A stretch of 64,000 bases of DNA from Zychaea mexicana (GCF_025766255.1 NW_026516786.1:62001-126000); one strand, 5' to 3'; shown: positions 1 to 12,400, counted from the stretch's first letter. The notes: generated by a model not told the origin, from the sequence alone. Translations and numbers: made by a program.

Positions 1-118
1 ACCACCCACTCGCTGTTTGTTCCATGGTGCACATACGCTAACTTCTTTACTCGAGTATAAAGGGTGTTTTCTTCTAGGTGTACAGGTACTGTGTTGGAGG
101 AGTTTTGACAGTTCGTTT

Positions 119-1788
119 TTAGTCTAGTGTGTCCTTCGCTAGCCGAATCACCTTTTCCAGCAATTTCATGCCAGCCTGTAAATCCTGGACAGGGTAATGC
201 GCAAAACAGAGCCGCAGACAATCTGAAAATTCATCCGAGTGTTCGGATCGAGGAGTGGCAAAGAGGTTGCCAGTACCCAGCTCGATATCTACTTGATGCT
301 CGGTAATGATTTGATTTAACAGAGAACAGTTGACCCCTGTAGGCAAACGCAACCACAAAAAGTATCCACCCTTTGGTAACGTCGCGGAGCATCCAAGCGG
401 TGCTAAATGTTTTTGGTATGGCATCCAAATTCCCTCGACGAGTCGTTCGTAAAGCACTAGTCTCAAACGCTCAATGTTTGCCTGCAAACTGACTTGTGGA
501 TCACTGGTGCATAGTGTCTGCGATACAATGACACTTGCTACACCCCATCGTAAAACGAATTAGTTCAAACATCTTGCAGGTAACCCTTCTTCCCCCCTCC
601 TCCTCCTTTGAAACACTTACAAAAATTGCAAGGACTGCTTCCAGATACATAAGATCCACTATCAAGATAACGGTTGGTTTGTTTGGGTACGTCATCTTAA
701 ACTCTTATCTTTGATTGAAATGTAGCAGCAAGAACAAGTATTCGCCATCCCTCCTTTTTTAGCGTTCTTCTCTCTTACCTCAAGCCAAGACGCTTCACCA
801 ATGCTTCTTGGGCCTCGACCCAACCCACTCGAAGACCAGGTGCCAAGATTTTTGAGAAAGAACAATTGCTAATGACTACGGGTCGGTCGGACTTTGATGC
901 GAAATCATAAGCGACTAAACGTTGCGGAGCGACGCCTTGATACGTTAAAAGATCGTACACATCGTCGCATATAATCAGAACGTTATACTGTTTTGCGAGC
1001 GTCACGAGCTTTTCCCGCCGTTCTTTGGATAAGATGGAGGAGGAGGGATTGGCATGGGTGGGCACACAATACAGCACCGCGTCATAAAAGTCACCATGGC
1101 TGTTGTCGCGGGTACTACTGCCATCATCATGTTCAAAATGTTCTTTGATAAAGGTTTCCAAATAATCCACGTCAAGTCCGTCGCAGTCCTCTGGAATACC
1201 GACAAATTGATCCGTCGAAAACCCGCATTCTTGAAATATTCTGAACACGAAATGGTATGTGGGGTTTTGGAAGAACGCAAACCGGGTAACCGTCTGGGGT
1301 CTTGTCAGCATCGTAAGCATATGCTCAAGCATCAAGGATGCCCCTGGAGACGAACACAGGTGTTCCCTAAAAGTCACCGGGGGGGGGGTTGTGAGGCAGT
1401 TTAGCTGTTACTGTGTACCTTACTCCCCCACATTTTACTGTGCTCAGCTTATTATTCTGCCAAACTTACACCTTTACTGTGTCATTGTATGCTTTTGTCA
1501 AAAACGTCGCCAGACTTTCTAAAAAGTCGCGATCACCAGTGAAACCATTATACTATACGCAACAACATGGAGTTTAGTTTCTGCCTTCTGCAAACCCATC
1601 ACAGTCATGGAGTTCGAGGTTCGGATTCACCCTGAGCATGCCTTCCCTTTTTTTTACAACAGAGCAAAAAGTACCTGTAGCAATCTTTGTTTGGCATTAG
1701 GTAGTGAATAGGCGATCTGCGATGCACGCGATATAAGATCGACTGATAAAAGATCGAGTGATGGCAATCCCAATAGAAAGTTGATCAT
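119..1788 (-). CDS. PLP-dependent class I/II aminotransferase (YER152C/2-aminoadipate type)
   Basis: Fold-type I aminotransferase of the MocR/Aro8-like class, probably using an alpha-amino acid and a 2-oxo acid in the cytosol; the substrate cannot be read. Five exons: 1675-1788, 1470-1552, 779-1366, 621-658 and 119-537, giving 413 aa. The start is the first ATG after an in-frame TAG. The N-terminus MINFLLGLPS matches the usual INFxxGxP opening. A PTHANPSSS segment (Asn about 172), the CDDVYDLL cofactor-ring Asp (about 200) and SNCSFSKILAPGLRVGW with the Schiff-base Lys at about 238 are all present, so the enzyme looks intact. The C-terminal domain contains PKGGYFLWLRLP. Exon 4 is only 38 nt. 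Seen: motifs and splice sites. Inferred: substrate. Close relative in yeast: the uncharacterised YER152C. Confidence 0.88.
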
Positions 1789-2790
1789 AGTTCTAGAAGC
1801 GTGGGAGAATGCCTAACATAATCGGATCGAATTTAGGCACGGTTTAAAAAAGACCGATTGCTTAAACCAAGATCCATTTATCACCCAAGTATTCTCGAAT
1901 TGCAGTCATTGTTACAGCCGGTCAGTACAATAGCATTATAGGTGGCTGGATGATGTTGTTGTTGTTATTGCTGCTTAACAGGTTTCTCTTGTCTGCCTCC
2001 TTCCTTTAGAAGCGTCTGTTCGTCATCGTCAACACTATCTTTTAGATGATGTGCCTTTATTCGGACCTTTATATTGGTACTTCGAAAACAACCGTCCTCA
2101 ATAGAATGAACTTGCACATCTTGTTTGGTGCAAAATATACTCTCTATAAAAAACATTTACCAAAATTGACATAATGACATAGAATAGAATATCTAGTGGC
2201 TGGCAGAAGTTTTGTCATATTACCAAGCTATATCCATTCAAAAACAACTGTAGTGTAACAAAAGGTTACTGAAGATGTAGGTGATAATCAAAACGAATTG
2301 GCTATACCTATGTACGTATTATAGACCGTCGCGATTCTTCATTGTTCATGTTCACGGATAGTTTCTGCAGAGAATACAATATTATTATTGAACAGCATAG
2401 GAAATGACGCAATCTACTGTAGCTTCTGCTTGAACATCTAGATAGCTTTTTAATAATGAGCATAACAAAAAACGCATCTTGTAAGCATCATCATGAGCCT
2501 TTCCAAATGTAACTGCATTTCATATCACCCTCAATTGCTACCCAAACTACAAAAGACGCTTGTTCATATTCGCAAGAGTATAAAGAAGCTGTCATGCTAG
2601 AATTATATCAATCTAAAGACAAGTTAAAAAAGTGTTTTGATACTCCTTGCTTGAAAATCGATGCATTAAGTATCTGTTTCCTTTTTTGGATCAGGCGAAG
2701 CCACACCAAGGGCACAGTTTGCCGGAATTCGATATAGCTTCTTTTTAATCCACATTATTCACATTAACGAAAATAAATTATTCAACTATA
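1789..2790. other. Intergenic region between divergent genes
   Basis: Shared upstream region of the aminotransferase (-) and the basic coiled-coil gene (+). The only open frame of note is a 63-codon stretch on the minus strand at 1965-2156; its downstream half is hydrophilic and protein-like, but I could not join it to a start or an upstream exon in frame. I see no RNA gene or repeat here. Confidence 0.5.
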
Positions 2791-3418
2791 ATGTCAAATC
2801 GACTTGCAAAGCAAACACTTGATTTCATTCTCAAAGGCAGCAGTGGATCGAATGGCGTTGCCAAACGGAAACAACAGATACAACGTGAACGAGAACAAAA
2901 GGAGGAACAGGAAAAGAAAAGACTACGATTACCGGATACCAAAAAGGGGATAAAAAAGATCAAGCACGAGATGCGTTATGGACGTCAGCAAAAAGCCAAG
3001 GCAGCACTTGAAAAGCTCGAGAAAAAAGGAAACCCATTAGGTACAGTCACTTTTACGTTGCGGAGACACTATACGATATATATATCATCATCATCATAAC
3101 AACTTCCTTCTTTGTTTCGGCATAATGATAATAATATAGATGCATTATACGAAGAACAACAGGCAATACAGGATAATTTGGAACGAAATGTACGGATTCT
3201 TCAAGCACATCGACTAAAAGCATCCGACAGTGAACGGAAAATGCGTAAAAAGGTAACACGAGAAACGATGAAGTTTTTGTTTTTGGCATGTTGTTATCGT
3301 TGTGTTCCCCAACATGTTGTTGTCATGCCAACTTTAAAACTGACTTTTGCTTTTCTTACGATAGCTGTTGAGCTATAACAAGCAGCTAGGAGACAGCAAG
3401 AAAGCTTCGTCGGCATAA
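2791..3418 (+). CDS. Small basic coiled-coil protein, function unknown
   Basis: Three exons, 2791-3040, 3140-3252 and 3365-3418, close into a 138-aa protein. The first exon is very rich in Lys, Arg, Glu and Gln (KRKQQIQREREQKEEQEKKR, then KKGIKKIKHEMRYGRQQKAK), predicting a long charged helix with nuclear or nucleolar-type basic clusters. The second exon (ALYEEQQAIQDNLERNVRIL) continues the helix. Composition resembles small ribosome-biogenesis factors such as yeast Rrt14 or animal CCDC137, but I see no diagnostic motif, so this is only a hint. Introns are 99 and 112 bp with consensus GT-AG ends. It may be nucleolar by inference. Confidence 0.75.
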
Positions 3419-3795
3419 TCGTTTGGAGGCGAACTGTAGATATCCGTATTCATGAATAGCATCAAGCATTAAAAAAAATGTACAGTTGTATATTACATTA
3501 TCTTCAAAATCGTTCTAAATGGGAAGAGTAGAGGCTGTCACTCGTTGTATGTACCACTCGTGGTGATAATATATAGCTATCATGCTATTATACGACGAGT
3601 ATGTTTAAATAGCAGGCTCTTCATGATCGATTTCACTATATAGAAAAATAAGAGCAGGGGGTCAAGGAGAAAGGGGAGGAGGTCATTTTTTAAGGGGTAA
3701 GATGAAGCAGAGGGTGTGTGATGTGCGTGCGTAGGTGCAGTTGTTAGTGCAACGTGTATCGTAGGACAAAGAGACCGCGGGTTGCCATAAATGGG
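3419..3795. other. Convergent intergenic spacer
   Basis: Lies between the stops of the basic coiled-coil gene and the small minus-strand gene. It could hold a short last exon of the latter: a good donor (GTAAGT) overlaps its stop and an acceptor near 3640 would add about 18 residues. Otherwise nothing recognisable. Confidence 0.4.
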
Positions 3796-4134
3796 TCACT
3801 TACCACTATTGATCCGCGCTGCTCTGCTACTGTCACCATTATCTTGATCCTCGTCCTCGTCATGAACGTCTGCTCGTGTCGAATGACGCACGTAATGGAC
3901 CATGGGTGGATCGACCGAGAATTGGACCGCATGGTTATTGCGACGACGAGCACGTCTTTGTTGCGTTGGACTGTTTGAAGCGCGATCGCTAGCTACACAA
4001 GTCGCAGTAGCAGCGCTCGGGAAATGGTGATGTACAGAAGGCGACATGATGGGCTGCTTCTGATACCATGAATCCAGCATGGGCAATGAATCGTAAATGG
4101 ACGGCTTTTGGTTGTTGTTGTTGTTGTAGGACAT
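3796..4134 (-). CDS. Small low-complexity protein with PPxxHYV motif (paralogue A)
   Basis: A 112-aa open frame beginning MSYNNNNNQKP. Not recognised as a known family. Two motifs stand out: LPMLDSWYQKQP near residues 17-28 and VQFSVDPPMVHYV near residues 69-81. Between them lies Ser/Ala/His-rich low complexity with an Arg-rich patch (QQRRARRRNN); an acidic patch (HDEDEDQDNG) follows. Both motifs recur, in the same order, in the divergently transcribed neighbour that starts at 4373, so the pair looks like diverged paralogues sharing a 238-bp promoter region. A GTAAGT donor overlaps the stop, so the annotated end may be an unspliced reading and the true C-terminus may lie near 3600. Confidence 0.6.
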   Translation of the reverse strand: MSYNNNNNQKPSIYDSLPMLDSWYQKQPIMSPSVHHHFPSAATATCVASDRASNSPTQQRRARRRNNHAVQFSVDPPMVHYVRHSTRADVHDEDEDQDNGDSSRAARINSGK

Positions 4135-4372
4135 GTCGTATGTACGCGCGCGTGAGTGTACGAGGAATTGGACGGAAAAAGGTACTTAGTGGAGCTTATG
4201 GGGTTTGAAAACGATCGTCTGTGCAAAGGAAAAGTGAAAAGGAAAGGTTAAAGAAAGAAACAGAAAAGTGAATATAAATGAAAGGAAAAAGGGAAAAAAA
4301 CAAATTCGGCTGCAGGAGCATTAGGGTTGAAAATTATTAAGTCAAGAGAGAGAGACACACACACAGTTTGAT

Positions 4373-4660
4373 ATGTATCACACTCAAGGCCAAGAGAGAA
4401 GCAAGTACGGGTTTATACCCATATTGGAGTGCTTATATGCCGAACAACCCTTGACTTCGGAGCTGCCCAGTGTGTTATTTATGTCACCACCACTCATGCA
4501 CTACGTTATACGGCAGGTCCCGGCCGTTCGTTTCATTGTCATTCTTCCAACTATTCAGTTTCTTTGTTCTTCTTGTACTTGGTTTACATTCTGCGAAATG
4601 GATATATATTTATATAAACACTCTCTATATGGATGTCATTGGTTATATATATATATATAG
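4373..4660 (+). CDS. Small protein with PPxxHYV motif (paralogue B, possibly truncated)
   Basis: Begins MYHTQGQERSKYGF. It carries IPILECLYAEQP near residues 15-26 and VLFMSPPLMHYV near residues 34-45, matching the two motifs of the minus-strand gene ending at 4134. After the second motif the translation becomes hydrophobic, Tyr/Phe-rich and unlike protein (ends in a run read from TATATA repeats), so the true coding part probably stops near residue 48. Either a splice site follows that I cannot identify or the gene is decayed. Function unknown. Reported because of the match to its neighbour; the 3' end is unreliable. Confidence 0.4.
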   Translation: MYHTQGQERSKYGFIPILECLYAEQPLTSELPSVLFMSPPLMHYVIRQVPAVRFIVILPTIQFLCSSCTWFTFCEMDIYLYKHSLYGCHWLYIYI

Positions 4661-4759
4661 CACAATAGTGGGTTTCTCCTCTCTATTTCTCTTTTCTTCT
4701 CTTTCCTCTTACATCCATTATTGACGTGTCGATCTATCAAAACTATATTACTCATAAAG

Positions 4760-5947
4760 ATGCCTGGCATTATTGGATTTCATAAGAAACCATTCAAATA
4801 CCCGACGTCAACGACAGCTCGAGGAACATCTTTGACAGAGAACACCGTTCGTACAGAATGTGTCTTTGCACACGAGTCATTGATGATTACCCAGACAGAC
4901 GACGTGACAAAGCGGGTATCTGTCAAGGTCTTACGACTGCCCGAGCCACCCAAATTGACACCCATCCGCATGCCAGGTCATCTGCAACGACGAAACACAG
5001 TTCGACGATCTGTGAAACGACCCTTACCAGAAACTCGTCGACGGGTACAACAGCAATTACAACAGCAAGAACATCAATTGCATCATCAGCTGCAACTGCA
5101 AAAAGTTAAAAAAGAGCAACATAAACGACACATACAGCTACGCGTCCTCCAGGAGCAACAGAAAGAAGAACTGCAGCAGCAGCAGGAACAAGACCACGGG
5201 CAGCAAGAGAAGAAGAGACAGCAAGAAGAATTAGAACTATCAGTACAACGGCAAAGGCAACACCAGCAACAAATTCAAATAGATGACGATAAACACATAG
5301 CAGATAGTAACCAGAATATTAGCAAAAAGAAGTCGACCATCCCCGAGTATCGCGAGAAGCAACACCACTATCATGATTACTTGCACCCTACCCATGCCAG
5401 CAACTGCTGCTGTTGCTTCATGCCGGCTGTAACACAAACGCTACTCCAGAAACGCTCTAACGATATGCTAGCTCCTGACAAAAAAGTACAAGCCTCTACT
5501 CCTTCCAATTGCTCCTCAACATCGCTCTTTTCGATCCGGTCTTCTCCTGCACCTGCATCTCCACCTCCTCCTTCTGTTCATGATCCATTTCAAGAGCAGC
5601 AGCAGCAGCAACGCAACAAAACATTGGCGTCCATGTTTCGCTGGATTTCATCTCACGTACAGAACGCCTTGACTGGTTGCAATGTGAGAAAAGGTAAAAG
5701 AAACGCAGCCCCTCTCTCCTTGCGGTTTACTCATGCATACTGATAAAAAAAAATCATCCACCATTTAGAGAACCGGTGCTCACCACTACTGCACCCTAAT
5801 AATACATTGTACAGCAACTACAGCCATCTCAATGTGTCGTGTCCTACGATTGTTGCTCCAGCCAATGACGACGACAACGAATATCGCCCACGGCCGTACA
5901 TGAGACGGCCATCGCCACTCTTTCTGGACTCTACGATCACCTTATGA
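4760..5947 (+). CDS. Gln-rich coiled-coil protein, function unknown
   Basis: Two exons, 4760-5693 and 5769-5947, give 370 aa from the ATG preceding PGIIGFHKKPFKYP; an earlier in-frame TTG is not a likely start. The N-terminal 100 residues are mixed and globular-looking (RVSVKVLRLPEPPKLTPIRM). Residues about 100-180 are a Gln/Glu/Arg-rich helical run with Q repeats. A Cys cluster (NCCCCFMP) follows near 215, then Ser/Pro-rich sequence. The second exon ends in a Pro/Arg-rich tail (EYRPRPYMRRPSPLFL). No known domain. The Cys cluster could be a palmitoylation or metal-binding site; this is speculation. Confidence 0.7.
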
Positions 5948-6400
5948 GTTTAGCAGGAAGGTTGCGCGAGAACAAAACAAGATTGACATCTTCTTTGTTA
6001 TACACAACACCGGGGAGAACGTGGTTTCCCTGATACACTGTCGCTCTTCATTTTAAAATTAGTTGTGGTTACACACGTATTCCCATTCATCGCCATTAAT
6101 GTCGTGCGCTCTCATGGTGTGGATGCTGGTGGGGGGGGTTGTGCAAAGTGTAAAAAAACGCGCTCCGGGCAACCTCGCTCTCATATCTCTTCCTCCCCTT
6201 TTCAACCTTTCTTTCTAAAGCTTTGTCCCTGCAAAACAAAAAAAGTTACCCGCTTTTTCAAATAAGCAGGTCCCCTCTCTCCTTTACACATCCCTTCCTA
6301 AATCCACTCTAGAGCCTTTATAAATTGTCCTCTCTCTCTCTCTCTTTATTACTTCCTCCTTCTTTATACCATCTTTCTATAATTTTGCCGCAATATAATA
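5948..6400. other. Septin gene promoter region
   Basis: Contains a CT-rich stretch (CTCTCTCTCTCTCTC near 6331-6347) common in fungal promoters and 5' leaders, upstream of the septin ATG at 6401. No other gene seen. Confidence 0.5.
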
Positions 6401-8135
6401 ATGTCCTGTAAGAATATAATAGAAATATATAATTCCAAAGCATCATCTTGTAGAGCCTGACAATTTGACCACTTTATTGTACATAGCTGATCAAGCAAAC
6501 GGTTCGTCATCTGGTGTAAGTATCATCATCTGCTCGATTGTGTAGACTCCAAGGACCACACTCATTGGCTCACCATCTCTTTCTCCTTTTTCGGTCCATG
6601 TAGATTACTGTTGTCCGCAAGAAACTTGCAGGCTATGTTGGTTTCGCCAACCTTCCCAACCAAGTCCACCGCAAGTCGGTGAAAAAGGGTTTCCAGTTCA
6701 CCTGCATGGTTGTTGGTATGTTAATATTTTAGTTTTACCCATTGGAAAAAGGAAAAGTGGATAATAACCCAAGTATTGTGTGCTTGCTACAGGTGAGTCT
6801 GGTTTGGGTAAATCAACGTTGGTCAACACCCTTTTCAACACTGCCCTTTACCCGCCCAAGGAAAACGTCGAACCTACGCACGAAACGCCCCAGACGGTCG
6901 AAATCCAGTCCATCACGTCTGATATCGAGGAAAACGGCGTCAAGTTGCGCTTGACTGTTGTCGATTCCCCAGGTTTCGGTGACTTTGTCAACAACGAGCA
7001 AAGGTAAACTTTCTGACACTGGACAGGACCAAGTTGGTTTATCTCTACTGTCTCTCTCCTGTGAGCAACGAAGGCGATGGGATAAAAAAGTGTCAGACGG
7101 AAGGTCGTGGGGCGTTTGACAACAAGAACAAAAAAAAAATGCTAAAGAAATTACAATAACTATCTAGCTGGAAGCCTATCCTGGACAGCATTGAATCTCG
7201 TTTCGACGCGTATCTTGAGCAGGAAAACCGCGTCAACCGTCGCCGCATGGTGGACAACCGCATCCACGCCTGTCTTTACTTTATCGCCCCAACGGGTCAC
7301 GCATTGAAGCCATTGGATATTGAATTCATGCGTCGTCTTCATACCCGCGTCAACCTGATCCCTGTCATTGCCAAGGCGGACACCTTGACCGAAGAAGAAG
7401 TGTTTGCCTTCAAGCAGCGCATCTTGGCTGACATCAACTACCACAAGATCCAGATCTATCAGGCTCCTGCATACGAGTACGACGATGAGGAGACGATTTC
7501 GGAAAACCGCGAAATCATGTCCAAGATTCCTTTCGCTGTTGTCGGTTCGGACAAGGAGTTTGAGGTCGAGGGCAAGCGTGTGCGTGGTCGTAAATACCCC
7601 TGGGGTGTTATCGAAGTCGACAACGAAGAGCACTGCGATTTCGTAAAGTTGCGACAAATGTTGATCCGCACGCACATGGAGGAGCTCAAGGAATATACCA
7701 ACGATGTGCTGTATGAGAACTACCGTACCGAAAAGCTGACCGCCATGGGTATCCAGCAGGACCCCACGGTATTTAAGGAGGTCAATCCTGTACAGAAGAT
7801 GGAGGAGGAGCGTGTTGCACACGAACAGAAGCTTTCCAAGATGGAGGCCGAGATGCGTGCTGTGTTCCAGGCCAAGGTGCAGGAGAAGGAGTCCAAGTTG
7901 AAGAATTCGGAGGAAGAGGTAAAAAAAATTTCTATCGTTTTGACTTTGTGCCTCCATAATTTACTTTAACTTTTTCCATTATTTCATGCAGCTGTACGCC
8001 CGCCACAAGCAAATGAAGGAGGCACTCGAAAAGCAGCGGTTGGATCTGGAAGAAAAGAGACGTCGTCTTGAATCTGGCCGACCCATCACCCCTGAAAAAT
8101 CTGCCAAGAAGCGAGGCTTCACCTTCAACAAGTAA
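6401..8135 (+). CDS. CDC3: Septin, Cdc3/AspB type
   Basis: GTP-binding cytoskeletal septin that assembles into hetero-oligomeric filaments at the plasma membrane and septa. Six exons: 6401-6407, 6487-6515, 6604-6715, 6793-7003, 7168-7918 and 7992-8135; 417 aa. The start exon is only 7 nt (ATG TCC T). The polybasic entry [20 protein letters not shown] is typical of the Cdc3/AspB group. P-loop GESGLGKS lies at 50-57, switch DSPGFGD near 110, and AKAD (G4) follows in exon 5. The septin unique element ([14 protein letters not shown] and [18 protein letters not shown]) is intact, followed by a C-terminal coiled coil of about 90 residues. It converges on TIM21, 286 bp between stops. Assignment to Cdc3 rather than Cdc12 rests on the N-terminal motif. 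Confidence 0.95.
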
Positions 8136-8421
8136 TCGATCGACTTTTTTGTGATACACGCCAGCGTGTGATATCTAGCAGTGAACTCTGTGTGAGGGGA
8201 GGATCGTAGTATGTAACTCTTCGTTTCCCTCGCTGTCCCTCTGTCTTCAGTCTGTCTCTCTCTCACCCACTCTCATCCTCTTCACTTATTCTCTCCCTTT
8301 TTTTTTTGCTTTGATTCTTTTTTTCTACACACATTATATTATCATACTATAGTCTTTTTATAAAACCACCTTTTCTTATTTATACGGTCATCCCTGCTGA
8401 CCAGCCTTTTTGTTTATTTAT

Positions 8422-9432
8422 TCAAGATCTATTATCCTCCACAAAGTAGCGACGCGAAGGGTATCCTTGACCGGGTACATCGCAGAACAATTGTTTGTAT
8501 TGCCAGCTGCCCTTGTCATCCTGTGTAGTATGTGTACATACATTAATATTCGTCTGTCCCTGCTATTGACACAAGCTGAATCTACACGTTACCTTGATCA
8601 TCTCCAACATGGCGGTACCTTCTCCATTGGGTCCTTCAACATAGAATCGCATAAACAAATGAGGGTTGCCCTGAGCATCGTTCACAATCTGATGATGGAT
8701 ACGTCTGTTTCTCTTCATTCTGTTTCGGCTCGGTTCGCCATGGCCTTTAATTGGTGCGCCCAGCAGTTCAGATAGCTGTTAAAAGTGACCCAACGGATGT
8801 TACAACTAGGTCATAGGATTGTAAAAGAGGAGATAGGTGGGGTAGGAAGTGTGGGGGCCAAGTCAGACAAATTACCTCTGGATGAACACGGATACGATCG
8901 ACAGCATCTGAAAATATGGCCGTTGTACTATCCGATCCAAAGAGCTCAGATCCAACAAAGTAGAGCAACACAGAAGTCAGTGCCAAACCTGTGAGAATGA
9001 CACCAAGGTCGACCGTCACCTTGGAAGCAGCAACCACTAGTAGTCATATTTCTTCTGTCAGCCACCCATGCGCAACGCGGCGCATACAGTGTTTTTTTTT
9101 CTGTGTTTGTCTTTGATGAAAGAACATACCCTTCTGAGGAGTACTCAATTCTTTCCATTCCTTTGCAGTTTGTCGTGAAATCAAAGAGGATCGCTGAGCT
9201 GTTTTATTGTTATTGTTGGCAGTTGCGTATAGACGGCGACACGATGACGTAGGGTTAGTATTATGGGTCGTGGCGCGTAATGCAGGTCGACGCACAAATG
9301 CACGCGAAGCAGCCGGTACTTGACTTTTTGGAAATAGAACAACTGATATCAGATATATCTTAAGCTTGGCGCAACTACTTTTGTCCATCCATTAATGTTG
9401 TTTCGAGCATACCGTAAGAACGTTCGGTTCAT
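8422..9432 (-). CDS. TIM21: Tim21, TIM23 translocase subunit
   Basis: Inner-membrane subunit of the TIM23 presequence translocase; its intermembrane-space domain contacts Tom22 and links TIM23 to the respiratory chain. Five exons: 9413-9432, 9130-9323, 8876-9036, 8593-8775 and 8422-8520; 218 aa. The 20-nt first exon gives MNRTFLR, restoring a basic, Ser/Arg-rich mitochondrial presequence (ASRAFVRRPALR, later RRLYATA). The membrane helix LGVILTGLALTSVLLYFV is followed by the family signature GSELFGSDSTTAIFSDAVDRIRVHPE and, after the next intron, LLGAPIKGHGEPSRNRMKRN. The C-terminus is QGYPSRRYFVEDNRS. An unspliced alternative start at 9388 gives no plausible presequence, so I prefer the spliced model. 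Confidence 0.94.
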
Positions 9433-12400
9433 TGTATTTGGTCGGAATGAACAAGGGAAACAGGGCTATTTTCTTTTTGTCTTTTAGCCTTGCGGAGCTG
9501 TTAATGCAAACAAAAAATTCACACACAAGGAGATGGCTCTAAGACCTTATAGAGGAATGTACCAATGGCAATCATTAAATAGCATTGTTGCTCGTGAGAA
9601 CCGTCGATAGTCATAAGAGTAGAGATGTTGCCTGGAAACTGCTCTATTGATTGCTTGTTACCTTGACTGGTGATGTATAGGTTGGCGTTGGTAGTTTGCC
9701 TCCTTAAGAGTATTGCTTTTACTATTGATTGCTATGTGGGTTTTGCTCTTCATTTTTAAAGGCATTGTTTTGGTAGTTTGCGAAGGCAGTATGATAGCTA
9801 TAATCCTCAAACTATAGCTGTAATCACTTCCAAATGGTATTAAGATAGCTTATATGTTGCTTTTTGTAAAGGATACGATACAATGAATGACAGTAATACA
9901 GCCACAAGTAGAGACTTGCTTCAAATGTAGTAGCGTTGGTGAAAAAACTAAGAACCTGTTTCTCTGCTTTGTTCGTTGGAAACAATGGACCTTTGTCGTA
10001 TGGTAGGGATGCAGTTATGCTGCATATAAAGCAGCAGTAAGGATTGTAATGCGAATTTTTTTTCATACCTTCAAAGGTTACCACCAACGTATAATCTCTA
10101 CTAATAAAGTATAAAAAAAGAGCTCTGCAAAGGTGGGGGAGTGGTAGTGTATTATTGTTCATCCAACTTATGGGCGTCAGCTTCTATGTACAGTATTAGC
10201 TGCTGAGCATGAAAGAAAGAGAAAGCAGTTTACTACATCTTCTTGATAAATCTGGCTACTATCCAATCGCTTTCTTGGTTTGTATGTACACAGAACGAGC
10301 TAAGCCAAATGCTTTTATGATAGTTGCAAAAAGTTCTGCAGAGACAATAGACTTATCGTTCCCTCAGTCGACAAAAAATGAATCGCCCCCCAATTTGTCT
10401 TGTTCTTTACCAGTTATACACGTTACTGAGCCATTAAGTTGCCTTTGTGATTGTGAAAGTGGATCTCAGGCACGGGCAAAAAAACATATCCATATAGTTA
10501 CGACATGGTAAAGAACTAGGATCAATCTTATTTAAACTGGACAGCTGCTCGTGTTTTGAATACCTCTGAGAAACTAATATCCACTACTGCATTTTGTGAT
10601 CGAGTAATTATCATCAGAAGCTTTGGACATGCTCTGCTTGCAGTTAGTCAGCTTTGGCAGCCCGCTATCTTTACAGATAAACAAAGTGCATTTAGATAGA
10701 TTGGGTCACGTACAGTAGTAGTATATCTCGTACCCCCGCTAACAGTACGTGAAAGAGTAGTTTCTTATGACCCATGCATAGATATATGTTGAGCATTATC
10801 AAGAGAAAAGTTAGCTGACTGTTACCAGCTAGGTCTATATTAAGCCAAACTGTTACTATTTTTATAAGTAGTTTGTATGTGTAGTGATCATGTTCCTTAT
10901 TTCCCAATTTCAAAAACAAGTGGATCAATATGTACGAAAATATCATTATTCTTGATATGCTCGTTGAAATACTGCTAAAGTATGTACATATCGAGACTTC
11001 CTCTTTTATCAAACGATGTCGGAAATAATTCTTTTTCACACGCCAGGAAAGTCCCGTAAATACATGGCATAGATCATGATGCACATCATTTAGATACAAC
11101 AAGGGTCACCCTTTGTGTTTAATTTTACTCGTTGGTTTACTACTTTATTTAGCGTGACAAGAAAGCGAGGGGGAGAGGAAAATCAATGGATCCAGACGAA
11201 TCAAAATTTGCTTATGTGAGCAAGCACTGTGAAAAGAGGGTAGCACCCGCTTTCTGGGATGTTCTTGATTCCCAGGGTCGTTTTCCCTATCATGATCAAA
11301 AAAAGAAGTCCCGACAATCACTACAACTACTTACTCTTCCCTCTCATTGTCCACAAAAACCCTGCAGCGGCAAGTGGTGGAGATGGCTCCATCATATGTC
11401 CAATACAGCTCTCACAAACCGTTCTCTCAATTTGGATTAAAATGTTTCTAATATTGGAAAGTCGACGTGATTTATTCTAGAAATGCTACTATATACATCA
11501 ATCACAACTATATTTTATGACATGGTTTTCTTGTCGATTCGCTCGCTGCTCGTATCTAGTACAGTAATGCTTTTATTATTCCAGACTTTCCCGATCGTAA
11601 AATATAATATCCTTACATACTACGAAATGATAACTGAGAACAAGCGGAATTTACTGGTACATCCATACTAGTACCGACTGAGCGAGTACAAGCAAAAAGA
11701 AAACTCTAAAGCTTGATATGTAGCTATAATAGCTGAGTCATAGATGATACTACAGAATGTGGTAGACTCTAATAAGAGAGCATAATAAACACATGCTATC
11801 ATACTTTCTTTCCTCGTTTTTTGCATTCGTTTAGACGTACTGTATGTAGTGTTAGATCATGAGACGACTTATCTTTCACATCATTGTGTCTTTTCTAAAG
11901 ATGAAATTTGCAATTATTTACATAACAGCATATATTATTACAATCCATAAGCGATGATAGTAATAGCTTAGTATATGTGTACCGTACACGCTCTTCTTGA
12001 TTACTGTACTTAACGACCTGAGCTTTAAGACTGCATGTGCTACGTGAAGTGGGGAAGGGCAGCAACCAAAACGGGAAACTGAATAGACGCTGCTGTACCA
12101 CGTTGCGGGATGGATCAGGTAAGATATTTCTCTCCCTCCTCGCCACTACTTGTGCTATCATAAGAACAATAGCCGTGTTATTGTTTTGTTTTGTATCGTA
12201 TTGACATTTAAGTAAGCTTAACCAGAAGGATATAACGAGCCTTGACGTGCCAGCTCGTAACCATAACATCTTTTCCTTTAATGATCCAACGAAGAGAGAG
12301 TGCATCGTCCCTTAATATCTGTGAAAAGCCTAAAAACATCAATTCGGGAAAAGTGTTTTGCTTACTTTCCCCTGATGGGTGATTCTTAGCTTCTAACCCA

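Noticed and set aside
1600..1640. B-box-like GAGTTCGAGGTTCGG suggesting a tRNA
   Set aside because: No acceptor-stem pairing or A box at the right distance; it lies inside an aminotransferase intron.
7160..7957. 265-codon open frame antisense to the septin
   Set aside because: Leu/His-rich mirror of the septin exon; no independent support.
9044..9388. Unspliced TIM21 start MDKSSCAKLKIYLIS
   Set aside because: Reads through an intron; the 20-nt upstream exon gives a proper mitochondrial presequence in frame.
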